From positions 1-54,465 of the forward strand of contig JAFYOR010000107.1 in assembly GCA_017547805.1 (NCBI GenBank): a stretch of 54,465 bases of DNA, given 5' to 3'. The position numbers were made by a program, and so were the translations under genes. The notes below the pieces were generated by a model. It worked only from the letters and a program-made list of their open reading frames with translations, made no database searches and had not been told where the DNA came from. Source of the DNA: Clostridia bacterium. GTDB taxonomy: Bacteria > Bacillota > Clostridia > Christensenellales > Aristaeellaceae. The number at the start of each line of letters is the position of its first letter. Positions within the stretch are counted from its first letter, which is position 1. Shown here one piece after another: positions 52,062 to 54,465 of this stretch.

Positions 52062-53798
52062 TTACTTGCTGCGATCGGTGTAATGCGTGTGCAGCAGCTC
52101 GTGGCTCTTGTGGCCGTTCGGCTCGCCGAGGAACTCGTCGTAGAGCTTCTTGACGTCCGGGTTCTCGTGGCTCTTGCGCAGGACCTTCGCCTCGTCCTCG
52201 GCGTACAGGCCGGCAGCGCGGGCCGCGCGCTGATCGACTTCCATGCGCTTGAAGGCGGAGACGATCGGCTGGCCGCCGCCGTTGACGCAGCCGCCCGGGC
52301 AGGCCATGACCTCGACGAAGTGATAGGTCGCTTCGCCGGACTTGATGCGCTTGATGAGCTCCTTGGCCGCGCCGGTGGAGTGCGCGACAGCAGCCTTCAG
52401 CTCCACGCCGCCCAGCACGACGGTCGCTTCCTTGATGCCCTCAAGGCCGCGGACAGCTTCGTACTTGACCTCTTCGATGGACTTGCCTTCCAGCACGTCC
52501 GCCGCGGTACGCAGCGCGGCTTCCATAACGCCGCCGGTCGCGCCGAAGATCGGAGCAGCGCCGGTGGACTCGGCAACCAGCTCGTCAAACACTTCCTCAT
52601 CCGGCAGCTTGACGAAGTCGATGCGCGCTTCCTTGATCATGCGGGCAAGCTCGCGGGTGGTGATGGACACGTCCACAGAGCGCAGACCGCCCACTTCCAT
52701 CTCCGGACGCTGCGCCTCGAACTTCTTGGAAGTACACGGCATGACAGCGACGACGAAGATCTTCTTCGGGTCGATGCCGGCCTTCTCGGCGTAGTAGCTC
52801 TTGATGATCGCGCCTTCCATCTCCATCGGAGACTTGCAGGTGGACAGGTTCGGGATCATCTCCGGGAAGTTGTGCTCGACATACTTGATCCAGCCCGGGG
52901 AGCAGGAGGTGAACATCGGCAGCGCGCCGCCGTTCTTGATGCGGGAGAGCAGCTCGGTGGCTTCTTCCATGATGGTCAGGTCCGCGCCGAAGTCGGTATC
53001 AAACACCTTGTCAAAGCCAAGGCGCTTGAGAGCCTGGGTCATCTTGCCGGTGACGCGGGTACCGATTTCCATGCCGAACTCCTCGCCCAGCGCCACGCGC
53101 ACGGCCGGGGCCGGCTGCACGACGACGAACTTGTCCGGATCGGCGATCGCCGCCCAAACCTTGTCGGTGTCATCCTTCTCACGCAGGGCGCCAACCGGGC
53201 AGGCGTTGATGCACTGGCCGCAGAAGATGCAGTTGGTCTCCAGGATGTTCTTTTCAAACGCCGGAGCGATGATGGTCTTGAAGCCGCGGTTCACAGCGCC
53301 GATCGCGCCGATCTTCTGCACATTGCGGCAGGCAGACACGCAACGGCGGCACAGAATGCACTTGTTGGGATCGCGGACGATGGACGGGGAGAAGGTATCC
53401 AGCGGATACTCGATGTTCGCGCCGTCAAACTTGGTCTCATCCGCGCCGAGCTCCTTGGCCAGCGCCTGCAGCTCGCAGTTCTGGCTGCGCACGCAGGAGA
53501 GGCACTTACGCTCGTGGTTGGAGAGGATCAGCTCAAGAACGGCCTTGCGGGCAGCGCGGACAGCCGGGGTGTTGGTCTTGACGACCATGCCCTCGGAAGC
53601 CGGCATCACGCACGCAGCAGCGAGGCTGCGGCCGCCGCAGTCCACAACGCACATACGGCACGCGCCGATCTCGTTGATGTCCTTGAGGAAGCAAAGGGTC
53701 GGGATATGGATGTTCGCCTGGCGCGCAGCCTCCAGCACGGTGGTACCCGCCGGAACGCTGACCTTGACGCCATCGATCGTCAGATTAATCATTGCCAT
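52062..53798 (-). CDS. [FeFe] hydrogenase catalytic subunit, HndD/HydA type
   Basis: A 578-residue iron-only hydrogenase. In order: N-terminal [2Fe-2S] ferredoxin domain (IPTLCFLKDINEIGACRMC, then a fourth Cys in CVMPASEG), a His-ligated [4Fe-4S] domain (HERKCLSCVRSQNCELQ), two [4Fe-4S] clusters (CILCRRCVSACRN, CIFCGQCINACPVGAL) and the H-cluster domain with L1 FTSCSPGW, L2 MPCTSKKFEAQRPEM and L3 EVMACPGGCVNGGGQP. It ends LLHTHY as usual. With the NuoF/HndC-like gene upstream this fits the NAD(P)-linked, probably electron-bifurcating type that re-oxidises ferredoxin and NADH while making H2. ATG with AAGGAG nine bases upstream. Confidence 0.96.
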   Translation of the reverse strand: MAMINLTIDGVKVSVPAGTTVLEAARQANIHIPTLCFLKDINEIGACRMCVVDCGGRSLAAACVMPASEGMVVKTNTPAVRAARKAVLELILSNHERKCLSCVRSQNCELQALAKELGADETKFDGANIEYPLDTFSPSIVRDPNKCILCRRCVSACRNVQKIGAIGAVNRGFKTIIAPAFEKNILETNCIFCGQCINACPVGALREKDDTDKVWAAIADPDKFVVVQPAPAVRVALGEEFGMEIGTRVTGKMTQALKRLGFDKVFDTDFGADLTIMEEATELLSRIKNGGALPMFTSCSPGWIKYVEHNFPEMIPNLSTCKSPMEMEGAIIKSYYAEKAGIDPKKIFVVAVMPCTSKKFEAQRPEMEVGGLRSVDVSITTRELARMIKEARIDFVKLPDEEVFDELVAESTGAAPIFGATGGVMEAALRTAADVLEGKSIEEVKYEAVRGLEGIKEATVVLGGVELKAAVAHSTGAAKELIKRIKSGEATYHFVEVMACPGGCVNGGGQPIVSAFKRMEVDQRAARAAGLYAEDEAKVLRKSHENPDVKKLYDEFLGEPNGHKSHELLHTHYTDRSK

Positions 53799-53822
53799 GT
53801 CAATTCACTCCTTTAAGCACCA

Positions 53823-54465
53823 TTAGCCCTTGCTGATCGCGCCGAACTTACAACGCTCCATACAGGCGCCGCACTTGAGGCACTTGCTGGTGTCGATGAC
53901 GTGCGCTTCCTTGACCTTGCCGCTGATGCAGCCGGCCGGACAGACGCGGGCGCACAGCGTACAGCCCTTGCACTTCGCCGGATCGATCTTGTAGTTGAGC
54001 AGCGCCTTGCACTGGCCCGCCGGGCAGCGCTTCTCGTAGATGTGGGCCTCATACTCGTCGCGGAAGTAGCGCAGGGTGGAGAGGACCGGGTTCGGGGCAG
54101 ACTGGCCAAGGCCGCACAGCGCGGTGGTCTTGATGGTGTTGGCCAGGTTCTCCAGCTTCTCGATGTCGCCGTCCTGACCCTTGCCCTCGACGATGCGCTC
54201 GAGGATCTCGAGCATGCGCTTGGTGCCGATACGGCACGGCGCGCACTTGCCGCAGGACTCGTCGACCGTGAAGTCGAGGAAGAAGCGGGCGATGTCGACC
54301 ATGCAGTTGTCTTCGTCGATAACGATCATACCGCCGGAGCCCATCATGGAGCCGATCTCAAGCAGGTTGTCGTAGTCGATCTGGATGTCCAGATGGCTGG
54401 CCGGGATGCAGCCGCCGGACGGGCCGCCGGTCTGCGCCGCCTTGAACTTCTTGCCGTTCGGGCAG
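53823..54465 (-). CDS. NuoF/HndC-like hydrogenase subunit, partial (5' end outside window)
   Basis: The last ~213 residues of a flavoprotein subunit; the open frame runs to the window edge, so the true start is not visible. Seen: [14 protein letters not shown] and the NuoF [4Fe-4S] site [20 protein letters not shown] with its distal Cys in [18 protein letters not shown], then a C-terminal 2[4Fe-4S] ferredoxin domain ([28 protein letters not shown]). This is the HndC/HydB layout that transfers electrons between NAD(P)H and the hydrogenase. It is 24 bases upstream of the catalytic subunit gene. Confidence 0.93.
   Translation of the reverse strand, partial: CPNGKKFKAAQTGGPSGGCIPASHLDIQIDYDNLLEIGSMMGSGGMIVIDEDNCMVDIARFFLDFTVDESCGKCAPCRIGTKRMLEILERIVEGKGQDGDIEKLENLANTIKTTALCGLGQSAPNPVLSTLRYFRDEYEAHIYEKRCPAGQCKALLNYKIDPAKCKGCTLCARVCPAGCISGKVKEAHVIDTSKCLKCGACMERCKFGAISKG

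Noticed and set aside
51696-53816. 706-codon open frame opposite the hydrogenase
   Set aside because: The minus strand encodes all hydrogenase cluster motifs; the plus-strand frame is a compositional artefact.

Overview
The window looks like the chromosome of an uncultured, high-GC, anaerobic, spore-forming member of the Clostridia (Firmicutes), probably a gut organism. Evidence: a SpoIIID sporulation regulator next to an MreB/Mbl homologue, a single-chain bacterial glycyl-tRNA synthetase behind a T-box leader, an energy-coupling-factor (ECF) transporter core, a multi-cluster [FeFe] hydrogenase with a NuoF/HndC-type partner, and strong AGGAGG ribosome binding sites throughout. Placement within the Clostridia is an inference; no rRNA is present. 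I see no prophage, insertion sequence or CRISPR array.

Layout. 0.2-5.4 kb: a lipoprotein with seven peptidoglycan-binding repeats and a C-terminal propeller, a HAD phosphatase and an ArsB/CitM-type permease. 5.6-7.0 kb: mbl-like gene and spoIIID. 7.2-10.8 kb: truA, ecfT, ecfA2, ecfA1 behind an FMN riboswitch. 11-13.4 kb: two CobW-type GTPases, one with a fourfold His/Cys metal-binding repeat, the other fused to a DUF1980-like C-terminal domain. 13.6-15.6 kb: malic enzyme and a small PPC-domain pair. 16-19.3 kb: secreted GH3 glycosidase divergent from an AraC regulator. 19.6-23.3 kb: lepB, DUF951, a redox protein, a small alarmone synthetase, a DUF1858 redox protein and a CarD-like regulator. 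23.3-27.1 kb: recA, cinA C-terminal domain, pgsA, rimO. 27.2-31.1 kb: three XRE regulators, a VanZ-like protein and glyS. 31.1-34.7 kb: Mrr-like nuclease, ispDF, rqcP, DUF4364 and HPr-like genes. 34.9 kb: tRNA-Val. 35-41.7 kb: leucine-rich-repeat secreted protein, GH2 beta-galactosidase, an orphan coiled-coil protein and an Ldh2-family dehydrogenase. 41.9-45.7 kb: a TetM-like GTPase, an NAD-dependent epimerase and an SGNH hydrolase. 45.9-50 kb: Fbp-type ABC importer. 50.2-51.8 kb: secreted protein and a second SGNH hydrolase. 52-54.5 kb: [FeFe] hydrogenase and the 3' part of its NuoF-like partner, cut by the window edge.

Genes are mostly housekeeping and carbohydrate or redox metabolism, packed as short operons with stop/start overlaps. 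The least explained material is intergenic: (A) a ~97-99 bp unit, single or in tandem arrays, each unit carrying a GCGGGC/GCCCGC hairpin; (B) a directional multi-hairpin module lying directly after stop codons in sense orientation; (C) a second 3'-end hairpin module that can act as a terminator; a 330 bp inverted pair beside ispDF; a three-copy 62 bp repeat inside the ABC-importer operon; and a 300 bp block of nested hairpins behind the GH3 gene. The FMN riboswitch driving a shared ECF core with no adjacent S component is the clearest unusual regulatory arrangement.
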